NCBI GenBank assembly: GCA_023484515.1
Contig: JAMDAY010000029.1
Coordinates: forward strand, 1 to 51,463
DNA from: Patescibacteria group bacterium
GTDB lineage: Bacteria > Patescibacteriota > Doudnabacteria > UBA920
Length of the DNA stretch: 51,463 nucleotides
Direction of reading: 5' to 3'
This document shows, in pieces, positions 1 through 8,497 of this stretch; position 1 is the stretch's first letter; every line of letters starts with the position of its first letter. The translations under genes and the position numbers were made by a program. The notes below the pieces were generated by a model that was not told the DNA's origin, did not search any database, and was given only the letters and a program-made list of their open reading frames with translations.

Positions 1-1
1 C

Positions 2-97
2 GTTGATCGGGCAGTCAGAGAACTTAATCACCGTCCCAGAAAACGCTTAAACTACCTTACCCCTTACGAGGTCTTTGTTAAGGGCCTTAAGCCCTAA
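2..97 (+). mobile_element. IS30-family transposase, C-terminal fragment (5' part outside window)
   Basis: Frame 2 reads VDRAVRELNHRPRKRLNYLTPYEVFVKGLKP*, the typical IS30-type transposase C-terminus (LN.RPRK.L...TP.EVF). Confidence 0.85.
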
Positions 98-126
98 GGG
101 CGGTTGCACTTCAAGCTAGAATGTAG
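98..126. repeat. putative right terminal inverted repeat of the IS30-family element
   Basis: ggcggttgcacttcaagctagaatgtag directly after the transposase stop resembles IS30-family ends (..TTGCACTT..). The left end is outside the window, so this is unproven. Confidence 0.4.
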
Positions 127-216
127 GGAGAGTTGATCCGGAAGGCCGCCTTCGTTTTCTTTGTGCAATCGGCGCCTTTGAACCCTTCCCGTAACCTGCA
201 AATAAAGATTACAAAG

Positions 217-942
217 TTACCGCCTGGCCACGGCTGCCATGAATACTTCTTCCAAATTCCGCGCCTGGTAAGTTTGTTTTAATTGCGCGGCCGTGCCGGT
301 TTCCAAAATGCTGCCGTTATAAATTATGCCCACGCGGTCGGACAAAAATTCTATTTCCAGCATATTGTGCGAGGACAGCAGCACTGCCATGCCGCTGTTA
401 GCCAGGCTGCGGATGGTCTTGCGGATTTCCAGGGCATTAATAATGTCCAGCCCCGAAGTCGGCTCGTCCAAAATTGCCAGGCGCGGCTTGGTCATAACCG
501 TCCGGGCCAGCAGCAATTTGCGCGTCATGCCTTTGCTATAGGTTTTTACCTTGTTTCCCAATTTGTCTTTAAGACCCGCAATTTCCCCGGCAAAACTTAC
601 GAACTCTTTTTGCTGCGCCGGGTTTTCTGCGTAAAGCGAAGCCATAAACTCCAAATACTCCAAGCCGGTCAGGTTTTTGTATGCCCCGGCCTCTTCGGGC
701 AAATAGCTAATTTGCCGCCGCACGGCGGCGGATTCTTTTACCACGTCCATTCCGTAAACCAACGCTGTCCCCGAAGTCGGGCTTAAAATGGTGGAAATAA
801 TCTTTAAGGTAGTGGATTTTCCCGCCCCGTTCGGCCCAATGAGCGCAAAAATCTCCTTTTCCGCCACGGCGAAGCTAATGCCGTTTACCGCAGTAAAATT
901 TCCGTATTTTTTCAATAAATTTTTTACTTCCAATGCTGGCAT
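217..942 (-). CDS. ABC transporter ATP-binding protein (NatA/CcmA-like)
   Basis: Walker A GPNGAGKST, signature YSKGMTRK, Walker B LAILDEPTSGLD, switch His SSHNM. Confidence 0.93.
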   Translation of the reverse strand: MPALEVKNLLKKYGNFTAVNGISFAVAEKEIFALIGPNGAGKSTTLKIISTILSPTSGTALVYGMDVVKESAAVRRQISYLPEEAGAYKNLTGLEYLEFMASLYAENPAQQKEFVSFAGEIAGLKDKLGNKVKTYSKGMTRKLLLARTVMTKPRLAILDEPTSGLDIINALEIRKTIRSLANSGMAVLLSSHNMLEIEFLSDRVGIIYNGSILETGTAAQLKQTYQARNLEEVFMAAVARR

Positions 943-1080
943 ATGCCAGCATTATAGCACATCTGGCAAAATACTGCCTAGGCCTTACTTGGTAACTGCC
1001 CACTGTCCACTGTGTCATTGCTTTGTTTTTCAGGGCTTTAACTGAAAAAAAGCAATCTTTTTCTGGTTAGGATTGCCGCG

Positions 1081-1118
1081 GCCTCATATTTTAAAGCTAA
1101 AAAGCTAAAATATGAGGC
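1081..1118. repeat. inverted repeat / hairpin
   Basis: gcctcatatttta ... taaaatatgaggc, 13-bp perfect stem, between two minus-strand genes. Confidence 0.6.
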
Positions 1119-1143
1119 CTCGCAATAACAGTGAGCAGTTATC

Positions 1144-1299
1144 TTACTTGTTTCCCATCCTCCGCAGCAACTGCATGACTGCGGCGTGGGAAATGGCGGC
1201 AATGGGGTATTGCCGGATTATTTTATGATATTTTGTTTCAAACCCGGTTTCCACGCGGGAAACGGTCAGCAGCTTCCTGACGTAAGACACTAATTTCAA
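1144..1299 (-). CDS. possible small ORF (51 aa, TTG start)
   Basis: LKLVSYVRKLLTVSRVETGFETKYHKIIRQYPIAAISHAAVMQLLRRMGNK*. AAGGTGA lies upstream of a TTG, directly downstream of the hydrolase stop. Confidence 0.3.
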   Translation of the reverse strand: MKLVSYVRKLLTVSRVETGFETKYHKIIRQYPIAAISHAAVMQLLRRMGNK

Positions 1300-1305
1300 A
1301 GTTAA

Positions 1306-2052
1306 TCACCTTTCCATGGCCTTTTCCAAAAAAGCCAAAGTTTTGACCCAACTGTCTTCGGCGGCTTCGCGGTTGTAAGCTGCAAGATTAGTGTGGTTAA
1401 AAAAAGCATGTCCCGCGTTTTTATAAACCAAGTAGTCAAAATCTTTATCCAAACGATCCATAATCTCCCTAAGCCGCGGCAACTGCTTGACCAAATTTTC
1501 GTCCCGCTCCCCGTAAAAAGCCAAAATAGGGCAGGAAATATTGGACAACTCGTCTTCGTCTAGCGGCGCGTGCCCATAAAACGCCACGGCCGCGGCCAGG
1601 CCGGGCTGGTGTATGGCCATGTTCCAGGCATAGGTTCCCCCGAAACAAAAACCGACCGTTGCAATGCGGTTGTCAGTTTTCCCGCTGCTGAGCAAAAAAT
1701 TATAACAACCTTCTAGCCGCAAAATGGTATCGCGGCCGAATTCGGGATTTTGCAGCGGAGCCATGGCTTCGCGCATCTTTTTTTGCGCTTCGTTTTTAGT
1801 GTCCGGATTGGCAATCTCCTTCAGGATTGACGGGCCAATTTGCTCGGTAATGCCGGTCTGCGAAATCAAGTCCGGAGCCAGCACTGCATAACCTTCGCCG
1901 GCTAAACGGCCGGCAATATCCTTGATATTATCGTTCAGACCCCAAACTTCGTGGATTAAAATAATTGCCGGAACTTTGTCCTTAGTTTCTGGCGCGGAAA
2001 AAATAGCGCCAACATCCCCTTTTGCGGTTTTTACGGTAATTATGGGAAGCAT
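1306..2052 (-). CDS. dienelactone hydrolase family protein
   Basis: PAIILIHEVWGLNDNIKDIAGRLAGEGYAVLAPDL; nucleophile motif GFCFGG; GERDE; AGHAFFN, consistent with the DLH alpha/beta hydrolase family. Confidence 0.93.
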   Translation of the reverse strand: MLPIITVKTAKGDVGAIFSAPETKDKVPAIILIHEVWGLNDNIKDIAGRLAGEGYAVLAPDLISQTGITEQIGPSILKEIANPDTKNEAQKKMREAMAPLQNPEFGRDTILRLEGCYNFLLSSGKTDNRIATVGFCFGGTYAWNMAIHQPGLAAAVAFYGHAPLDEDELSNISCPILAFYGERDENLVKQLPRLREIMDRLDKDFDYLVYKNAGHAFFNHTNLAAYNREAAEDSWVKTLAFLEKAMER

Positions 2053-2088
2053 ACAATGTTTTTATGGACTAAATATATGCGACTTCAC

Positions 2089-2149
2089 CCTTGAATGCCG
2101 TCCCGTCTTCCGGGACCACAATCTTCATCCCGGAAGACGGCCTTCAAGG
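2089..2149. repeat. inverted repeat with 13-bp perfect inner stem
   Basis: ccgtcttccggga(2103-2115)/tcccggaagacgg(2128-2140), with outer ccttgaa/ttcaagg pairing. Confidence 0.65.
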
Positions 2150-2206
2150 AAATAAGTTATCATAGTCTGCAAGGTCTTACATCTTAAATCCGTTCAGGAG
2201 GTTTAA

Positions 2207-2473
2207 ATGAAGCTTTCCGACTATTTGCCTTTGGAGCCGGGAGAAGTGCGGATACTGGTCTACAAATACCACGGCGAATATTTCGGAATATTGCAAACCA
2301 CCAGGGTGAATTTGCATGTGCCCCAAGAAATGCTGGGCGCGGAAGTTGTTTTCGCGGTAAGGCGGAAAATTAACACCCGGGAAGACAAGTTTGCGCTGAT
2401 CAAGCAGGTAGAAGAGGAGGGTAAAAGAATCGGCATTGAAAATATCAACTACCTTCAGGATTTTGGGGAATAA
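2207..2473 (+). CDS. hypothetical protein, 88 aa
   Basis: ATG preceded by strong SD (caggaggtttaaATG); followed by an intrinsic terminator. Confidence 0.8.
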   Translation: MKLSDYLPLEPGEVRILVYKYHGEYFGILQTTRVNLHVPQEMLGAEVVFAVRRKINTREDKFALIKQVEEEGKRIGIENINYLQDFGE

Positions 2474-2477
2474 CCTG

Positions 2478-2511
2478 CGGGCCGCTTATTAGCCGGGCGG
2501 CCCGTTTTTTT
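2478..2511 (+). terminator. intrinsic terminator
   Basis: cgggccgc-ttattagccgg-gcggcccg followed by TTTTTTT. Confidence 0.85.
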
Positions 2512-2664
2512 AAATGGCATGTCTGACAACAAAATATTACTGGAACGAACGAAATTAATGGAAAAAATAAATTTTAGATTACAAGATGTCAGCCGCCACC
2601 AGCCGATCTTAAGGCTGATAATATCCAAGATGCCCAGTGCAATGCCATAAAATTATTTTAGGCT

Positions 2665-5600
2665 CTATAGCAGCCATATTCCCTGCGCCAGCGCTTCCAT
2701 GCGCGCCTTTAAGACATTGCCGGCAGGCAAGTCCAGGTCTGCCGCGCTGGCCGGGACTATTTTTGCCTGAGACCAGCCGTAAGACTTAAAAATATCCATG
2801 CTTGGAAACCCGAATTTTTTTCCATTATTAACCCACCACACGGTTTTTCCGGACAAGACCAAAGTGCCGTTCGGATGCGGTCCTGAAAACGTATCTATGG
2901 GACTGCCTGCCGGATAATCGCCCAAATTAATTTTAACGGCCTGCTTAAAGCTATACCCCAACCCTTTAAACACTTTTTCCGAAACAAAACCCCTTTTTAC
3001 CCCGCCGGAACCGATTATATAAATTGTCCGGTTGTCCGAGGCGTCCAAGGCCAAAGTGCCGTCCATGGCTTTTAAGACAGGGCCCAAAGGCAATAAGCGG
3101 TCAGCCTCGTTTGCCGGAACCGCAAGGGAAAAGTTAAACCCGTAAGACTTGTATTCCGCTTCGTTCCTAAAGCCCCTCCTTTGGTTTTGGCTTATTAGGT
3201 AAACGGTTTTTCCGTCCAAAATTAGCGTGCCACCGGGATGGGCCTTGGCTGTGCTTTCCCCCAAAACTTGCGCCAGGCCATTAGCTCCGTCCGGACTGCC
3301 GTTTCCCTCCCGGTCCGGCTCCGAATTCCCCTCTGCGCCAGGCAAATTGCCGGACGCGGCGTTTCCCACTATAAAAGAGCTTAAAGCGGTTGCTTCCGAT
3401 TTAACCTGTTGCAGGCCGGCGTTTAAGCCTTCCGCGTAAGCGGAATTGGTATAAGTGCCGCCCGTAATGCTCGTTGGCAAATTTAAATCATAATCCATGG
3501 CAATTTCCTGCCTGGATAAAATTGTTCCCAGAGAAAACTGCTTGGAAAGCAACACGCTATTGCCCGGACCATAGAGAGTATCGTAAACCACTACGTTAAA
3601 GAGGTCATTGGTTCCGTCGTTATCCACAATCAGATGGAAGGAAATGCTATCCCCGGCTTTGGCAGATGCCCCTTGCAAGGAATTGTTTTTATAAATCCTA
3701 AACAGGTCCGCCTGCGGAAAATAGCCGCTCCCGCCGCCGCCTCCGCCGCCGCCTGACGACCCTCCGGACGCCCCGCCATTCCCGTTGCTGTTATTATTGT
3801 TGTTATCGTTATTATTATCGCTACTGCCCTGCCCTTCCTGATCCTGGGAAAAAACCGTGGTGGTGGCAATGCTTTCCAAAAATGATTGATTATTGTCCAT
3901 ATCCAATTCCGGGCCTAAGCCCCAAATCCTGGCAAAGGTCTGAACTTGGTCTCCTGCCTGCAAAATGGCTGCGGTTTTTAACGGAATAGTAAACTGCCCG
4001 GAAATTCCCGGGGACAATTTACCCAGGTCAAAATTTATAAACCCGGGTTTCGGCTGGCTGAAGCCCGCGGGCAAGGTGCCGGCCGCAACTTCCAAAATTT
4101 CCGGATCGTATTGCCATTCCACAACCGTTCCGGACATGGAAGACTGGCTTAAATTGGAGTATCCTAATTGGAAATTTACGTCCCGGCCTTTTTCTTTGGG
4201 ATAAGCCGGGGACAACAATTGCTGGGTCACAGCCAGATCGGGAAAGCCAAAAACAATATTCCCGTCCCAGTCCCCGAATATATTAACCAGACCTATCTGC
4301 AAGTCAGAACCGATTAAATTGGTATTTGCAAAGTTTATAATATTGGCCAGGGCCTTGGCATTGCCAGTTATAATTTTTGACCGTTTAACGTCCGAGCCTG
4401 CAATATTGTTGGCGCCGGTTGAAGCAATAACGTCCACGTCATTGGCAATTGCCGCGGTATTGTCGTTATTTATACTAACTGCAGTTTCGAAGGTGGAAGA
4501 CGCCGTGGTGGAAGCTTCTTCGGTTAAGTCGGCAATGGCTTGGGCGAACGCGCGGTAAGCCGCCTCGTTGTTATTGTCGCTGGTGGAAAAAAAGGACAGG
4601 CCGCCAATAGTCGGCGACATTACTACCTGGTCAGGCAGGCTGTAAACTCCCCCTTCCCAGTTGCCCAAAGTATTGACCAAATTAAGGTACCATCTGGTAT
4701 TTACTATATTGGCATTGGCTTGCGTCTCCACATTGCTGACCGCTTCCGCTTTTCCGGTTTGGACTTCGATGTCATGCACGTCGCCGCCCTCGCCTTCTTC
4801 CGTTTCCAAAGCGTCAAGGCCGTTATTTCCCGTATCGGCCTGGGTGTTTATGTCGTTAATGACCAAAGCGTCATTGCTGTTTTGCGCGCTAAGGACCACT
4901 TTTTTTACCTGTTCCAAGTCCAGGGCCTGGTTGTCAGGCGCCCCGACGGACATGTAGCCGGCAAAATACAACTCGGGCGGCAAAACCAAGTCTCCTGTCC
5001 ACGAGCCGAAAATATTTATGGAAGCAAAAGTCCAGCGGGAATCAACCAGGTTGGTGTTGACTATATTTAAGATGTTAACTACGGCGTTAACGTTTCCGGT
5101 GGAAATGGACGAATCTTTTACATCGTTTTGGGCCGTAAGGCTGTTGCCTCCGGAGTTTCCTTCCATCGCGACATTATTCCGGACTGCGGCCAAATTTTGG
5201 TTGGTCAGGGTGAAAGAACTTAAACTCTTGCATTCCGCGTCAGTGCAGATTTTTGTAACCAAATCCTGCGCCAGCTCGGCGGGAGTGGCTTGGGGATTAT
5301 TTAAGTATAAGTCAGCGGAAAGGCTGTCAAAATTCTGCACCAACTCCGTTATTTGAGAATTATAAAGGTTGGTATTTATTACATTCAAGACATTGGCATA
5401 GACATTAACGTCACCGGTATTAATAGCTGAATCTTCCAAGTCGCCGCCGCTCTCAATAAAATTTTCTCCGGTATTCGCCCCGTCTTCCACCTGGTTTTCT
5501 ATTATTCCTTCATTATTATTAATGATGTCTATGGTGCCGGTAGCTGTTGAAGTAGCGGCAGGATCGGCCTCAGAGGGGCCTGTCAAAAAGCCCTGCGCTA

Positions 5601-6045
5601 ATGTGGATGTCCCGGCAGCGGCGCTGTCTTCCTGATTAGCCAAAAAGCTTCCGGTTAGGCCGCCAGTCAAAGCAGCATCCTCCTGCTCCTGACTTAGGGA
5701 ATTAGAAATGGAAGCCGGGGAAGACGAAGCACTGTCATTAATTATAGACACCGGCGACGTTGTTGGTTCCTGTAAAAAAATTGCAGCGTCCGTGTTCTCC
5801 GGCGCGCTCCCGGAAGTTTTTTCAGGCAGCTCGTCCCTCTCGCCAACTAAACCCCCGGTTTCGGTATTCGTTCCGCTGTCCTGCATTATCTGTTGCGTTA
5901 TGGTTTCGGAAATTTGGCTTTCCCCTGACGGGCTTGCTGCATTTTCCGCCCAGGCATGGGGAGAAAACCCGGCTGCCACGGTAACGCATAAAATTAAAAC
6001 CTGAATTTTTTTGGCTTTTAAATAAATCAAATTGCGTTTGTTCAT
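2665..6045 (-). CDS. large secreted surface protein: N/T-rich solenoid-like repeats, DUF11-like region, C-terminal TVYxI/SYG repeats
   Basis: ORF extends to 6111, but MNKRNLIYLKAKKIQVLILCVTVAAGFSPHAWA (ATG at 6045) is a better signal-peptide start. Four N-rich units ('..TGNVNAVVNILNIVNTNL..'), a poly-Asn/Gly linker, and three C-terminal repeats (KTVYLIS..RRGF..YKSYGF). Confidence 0.85.
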   Translation of the reverse strand: MNKRNLIYLKAKKIQVLILCVTVAAGFSPHAWAENAASPSGESQISETITQQIMQDSGTNTETGGLVGERDELPEKTSGSAPENTDAAIFLQEPTTSPVSIINDSASSSPASISNSLSQEQEDAALTGGLTGSFLANQEDSAAAGTSTLAQGFLTGPSEADPAATSTATGTIDIINNNEGIIENQVEDGANTGENFIESGGDLEDSAINTGDVNVYANVLNVINTNLYNSQITELVQNFDSLSADLYLNNPQATPAELAQDLVTKICTDAECKSLSSFTLTNQNLAAVRNNVAMEGNSGGNSLTAQNDVKDSSISTGNVNAVVNILNIVNTNLVDSRWTFASINIFGSWTGDLVLPPELYFAGYMSVGAPDNQALDLEQVKKVVLSAQNSNDALVINDINTQADTGNNGLDALETEEGEGGDVHDIEVQTGKAEAVSNVETQANANIVNTRWYLNLVNTLGNWEGGVYSLPDQVVMSPTIGGLSFFSTSDNNNEAAYRAFAQAIADLTEEASTTASSTFETAVSINNDNTAAIANDVDVIASTGANNIAGSDVKRSKIITGNAKALANIINFANTNLIGSDLQIGLVNIFGDWDGNIVFGFPDLAVTQQLLSPAYPKEKGRDVNFQLGYSNLSQSSMSGTVVEWQYDPEILEVAAGTLPAGFSQPKPGFINFDLGKLSPGISGQFTIPLKTAAILQAGDQVQTFARIWGLGPELDMDNNQSFLESIATTTVFSQDQEGQGSSDNNNDNNNNNSNGNGGASGGSSGGGGGGGGSGYFPQADLFRIYKNNSLQGASAKAGDSISFHLIVDNDGTNDLFNVVVYDTLYGPGNSVLLSKQFSLGTILSRQEIAMDYDLNLPTSITGGTYTNSAYAEGLNAGLQQVKSEATALSSFIVGNAASGNLPGAEGNSEPDREGNGSPDGANGLAQVLGESTAKAHPGGTLILDGKTVYLISQNQRRGFRNEAEYKSYGFNFSLAVPANEADRLLPLGPVLKAMDGTLALDASDNRTIYIIGSGGVKRGFVSEKVFKGLGYSFKQAVKINLGDYPAGSPIDTFSGPHPNGTLVLSGKTVWWVNNGKKFGFPSMDIFKSYGWSQAKIVPASAADLDLPAGNVLKARMEALAQGIWLL

Positions 6046-6185
6046 ATGCTTTATTTTTAAGATTGATAACTGTCCCGCGGCCCGGATAACATCCGAAATT
6101 TTGCTTGCCATGGGACAACCTTCAAACGGCTAGTTTGGCTACTATTGCAGGAAAGGGAGGCGGCCTCCCTTTCCTGCAAATACTC

Positions 6186-6785
6186 CTAGAAGCTCCTTAA
6201 CTTTCGCACTATTTTCTTTACGGTAATGTTAAAAGAATTGGTCACTCCGGTGACGGCCTGGGATAATCCGGTGGTAAGGCCGGTACAGTCAAGGCTGTCT
6301 CCCGAACTAACCGCATTGCCGCCGGTTTGGGAAACGGCAGCTACCGCGTTTACATTCCCTACGGTATTGGCATCGGTTTCCGTGCTGGTTACGGTGTCGG
6401 TAGTAGTGATTGTTGCGGATGACTCATCGCCGATATTGGTAGCGTTATCCGCAGAGGCGGCGCTGGATTGGATATACTCCGTAACCTCGTTCTGGTTGGC
6501 GGCGTTGTCCACTACACTGGCCGAATCGGCTTCGCCGGTATTAATGACCGTATTGGTCTGGTCGTCGCTGGAAATTACCGTATTGCCGCCGGAATTGGCG
6601 GTTGACGTAACAGTATTTCCTATAGTGGCGGTGTTAGTAGTGGATAGCGACAGGCTGGCCAGCCAGTTGTTGACTATGGCAGCCAAGGAATCGTCGCTAA
6701 CATTGCTGATGCTGGCAGCCGATGCAGTCCCGCCCATACCCAATGCGACTGCAACTATGGCTAGTCCTGCTATAAATTTTCTCAT
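6186..6785 (-). CDS. small secreted N/T/S/V-rich repeat protein, 199 aa
   Basis: Signal peptide MRKFIAGLAIVAVALGMGGTASA; repeats like TNTATIGNTVTSTANSGGNTVISSDDQTNTVINTGEADSASVVDNAANQN; SD gaaaggaaataATG. Confidence 0.85.
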   Translation of the reverse strand: MRKFIAGLAIVAVALGMGGTASAASISNVSDDSLAAIVNNWLASLSLSTTNTATIGNTVTSTANSGGNTVISSDDQTNTVINTGEADSASVVDNAANQNEVTEYIQSSAASADNATNIGDESSATITTTDTVTSTETDANTVGNVNAVAAVSQTGGNAVSSGDSLDCTGLTTGLSQAVTGVTNSFNITVKKIVRKLRSF

Positions 6786-6894
6786 ATTATTTCCTTTCTC
6801 TTTTTGCCCCTAAGGCAAAAATTTAATTTAAATTTTTTAAAATTTAAAGGGATCGACCCACCCTTTTAATTTATTACTGCGAATGATAATAAAA

Positions 6895-6960
6895 AGCCCG
6901 CCTTAAATACAAAGTCTGCAAATGGTTCTACCATTGCTCTTTGTAATATTAAGGCGGGCT
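6895..6960 (-). terminator. nested hairpin terminator downstream of the 76-aa gene
   Basis: Outer 12-bp stem agcccgccttaa/ttaaggcgggct, intermediate acaaag/ctttgt, inner aatggt/accatt; minus strand continues into TTTTT. Confidence 0.7.
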
Positions 6961-7017
6961 CTCATGGTCCCGCGGCTCCCTTAGTCCGCTAAAAGCCTGT
7001 TTTGAAAGTACTAAACT

Positions 7018-7248
7018 TTATTTGCCAATAGCCTGCAAAGTTGCTGCACTGGCGGAGAAAATATCCTGTCTGGAACCTTGCTCTAATATTTGAACGACAA
7101 CCTTTGGCTGTATTTCCAATTTTAGTTTTGACTGGCAGCAGGGACATATAATGTTAAATTGCGCAAAAGACGGGAAATACCCTCCGCAAAGAATCGGTTT
7201 CTGGCACTTTGGGCAATTGGCAGTTTTGGTATTTTCCATAAAATTCAC
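7018..7248 (-). CDS. small zinc-ribbon protein
   Basis: NCPKCQKPILCGGYFPSFAQFNIICPCCQSKL: two CxxC knuckles. Confidence 0.7.
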   Translation of the reverse strand: MNFMENTKTANCPKCQKPILCGGYFPSFAQFNIICPCCQSKLKLEIQPKVVVQILEQGSRQDIFSASAATLQAIGK

Positions 7249-7579
7249 AATTTATATTTAACATTTTCTGTTGCAATAGACGCAATTATTTCCTTATACT
7301 TACTGACATTTTTTATTCTTATAATATAGATAAAACAATAAAAAATTTTTATTTGATCGGATAAGCAACTTTATTTATTATCCCTATGGTTTAATCCTTT
7401 TTTCATTACACGTCCACAATTAATTAAAAGTATTTATCGAGGCGCTATTTCTGCAATATAACTATTTGTGATTTTAACCGCAATTGTAACATTTATTGCG
7501 GTTAAAATAAATTTGCGTTATTTACAAGCAAGCCTGCTTTCCAAGTATGAATTAACTCGCCCGTCAAAGTATTTAGAGA

Positions 7580-7732
7580 TGGTCTCATAACCTGCTTTTA
7601 AAGCGAAAATTCAGAATTTCGAGCAGATTGGCGCAAATAAATTTTGACGTTTAACTGAAGTTAAGCGGAAAAATTTTTTGCGGCAAGATGCCGAAATTGT
7701 GAAATTGCAGCCAAAATGAGGTTATGAGACCA
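7580..7732. repeat. hairpin element E1 (153 bp) with 14-bp perfect terminal inverted repeats; homologous core to 43106..43274
   Basis: tggtctcataacct ... aggttatgagacca. The reverse complement of the core aligns along its length with E2 (cattttggctgcaatttca..atttcggcatcttg..cgctta...aaaatttattt..ccaatc.gct). Confidence 0.85.
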
Positions 7733-7764
7733 GCTCTAGCAAGATTATTAACCAAACAATGCTT

Positions 7765-7872
7765 ATGGCAAACAATAATAATGTCAGGATGGATGAAGCC
7801 GGCAGCAGCAAACCTGGCGAGCATCCGCCCCATGGCGGTACTTCCGGCGGGGTTGAGGAAAATGAAGAATAA
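7765..7872 (+). CDS. possible small Gly/Glu-rich ORF, 35 aa
   Basis: MANNNNVRMDEAGSSKPGEHPPHGGTSGGVEENEE*. No clear SD. Confidence 0.3.
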   Translation: MANNNNVRMDEAGSSKPGEHPPHGGTSGGVEENEE

Positions 7873-8068
7873 AGCAATAAAGTTCCTTGAGCCGGCATTT
7901 GTTTTCCGCCTGCTTACGCCAACTGCCTTAATCCCCTTTAATAATATTTAACACCAATAAATTTAGAGTTTGGACTTGAACAATTCGGCATTGCTTGCGC
8001 CTGCTAATTTTTTTGCTATGATAAAAATGCCAATATTTATTAACTTAACCCATTGAAAGGAAACAAAA

Positions 8069-8293
8069 ATGAACGAAGGAACCAATATTTCCACCCACGA
8101 CCAATGCAAGCCGGGTAAAGGCACTGCAAATAGTGCGGCCTCGGGAGGCATTTACGGCCTTGCTTTCATTGGCGCATTAGTCTATTATATCCAGCATGCC
8201 CAAACCTTCTGGATGGGGGCGTTGGGCGTACTCAAGGCCCTTATCTGGCCTGCTATGCTGGTTTACAAACTCCTGGAATCTCTAAAAATATAG
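8069..8293 (+). CDS. small membrane protein, 74 aa
   Basis: SD gaaaggaaacaaaaATG; two hydrophobic segments (GGIYGLAFIGALVYYI.. and ..FWMGALGVLKALIWPAMLVYKLLESL). Confidence 0.8.
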   Translation: MNEGTNISTHDQCKPGKGTANSAASGGIYGLAFIGALVYYIQHAQTFWMGALGVLKALIWPAMLVYKLLESLKI

Positions 8294-8387
8294 CTTAACA
8301 ACCTCTTTCCCCGGCTCCGGCCTCGAAGGCCTCCGTCCGGGGTTTCCGACTTGGCATGAGAGCCAAAAGCCTTAAAAAAAGCAGTCC

Positions 8388-8423
8388 AAAATCCTCTTTA
8401 TCCTAAAAATAAAGAGGATTTTT
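8388..8423 (+). terminator. intrinsic terminator
   Basis: aaaatcctcttta - tcctaaaaa - taaagaggattttt, followed by T-rich sequence. Confidence 0.75.
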
Positions 8424-8497
8424 GTAAGTAATTATTTAACAGCTATTCCGTCCCGTAAAACAGATATCTAATAATTTATTATCCGCCATAAAACCTT

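Noticed and set aside
7580-7732. Integron attC site
   Set aside because: Imperfect palindrome of suitable size, but no clear RYYYAAC/GTTRRRY simple sites, no cassette array and no integrase; kept as an unexplained hairpin element.
7724-7951. ORF 7724..7951 (+) as a gene
   Set aside because: Starts inside hairpin element E1 and lacks SD; the overlapping short Gly/Glu-rich frame (7765-7872) is slightly more plausible but also weak.
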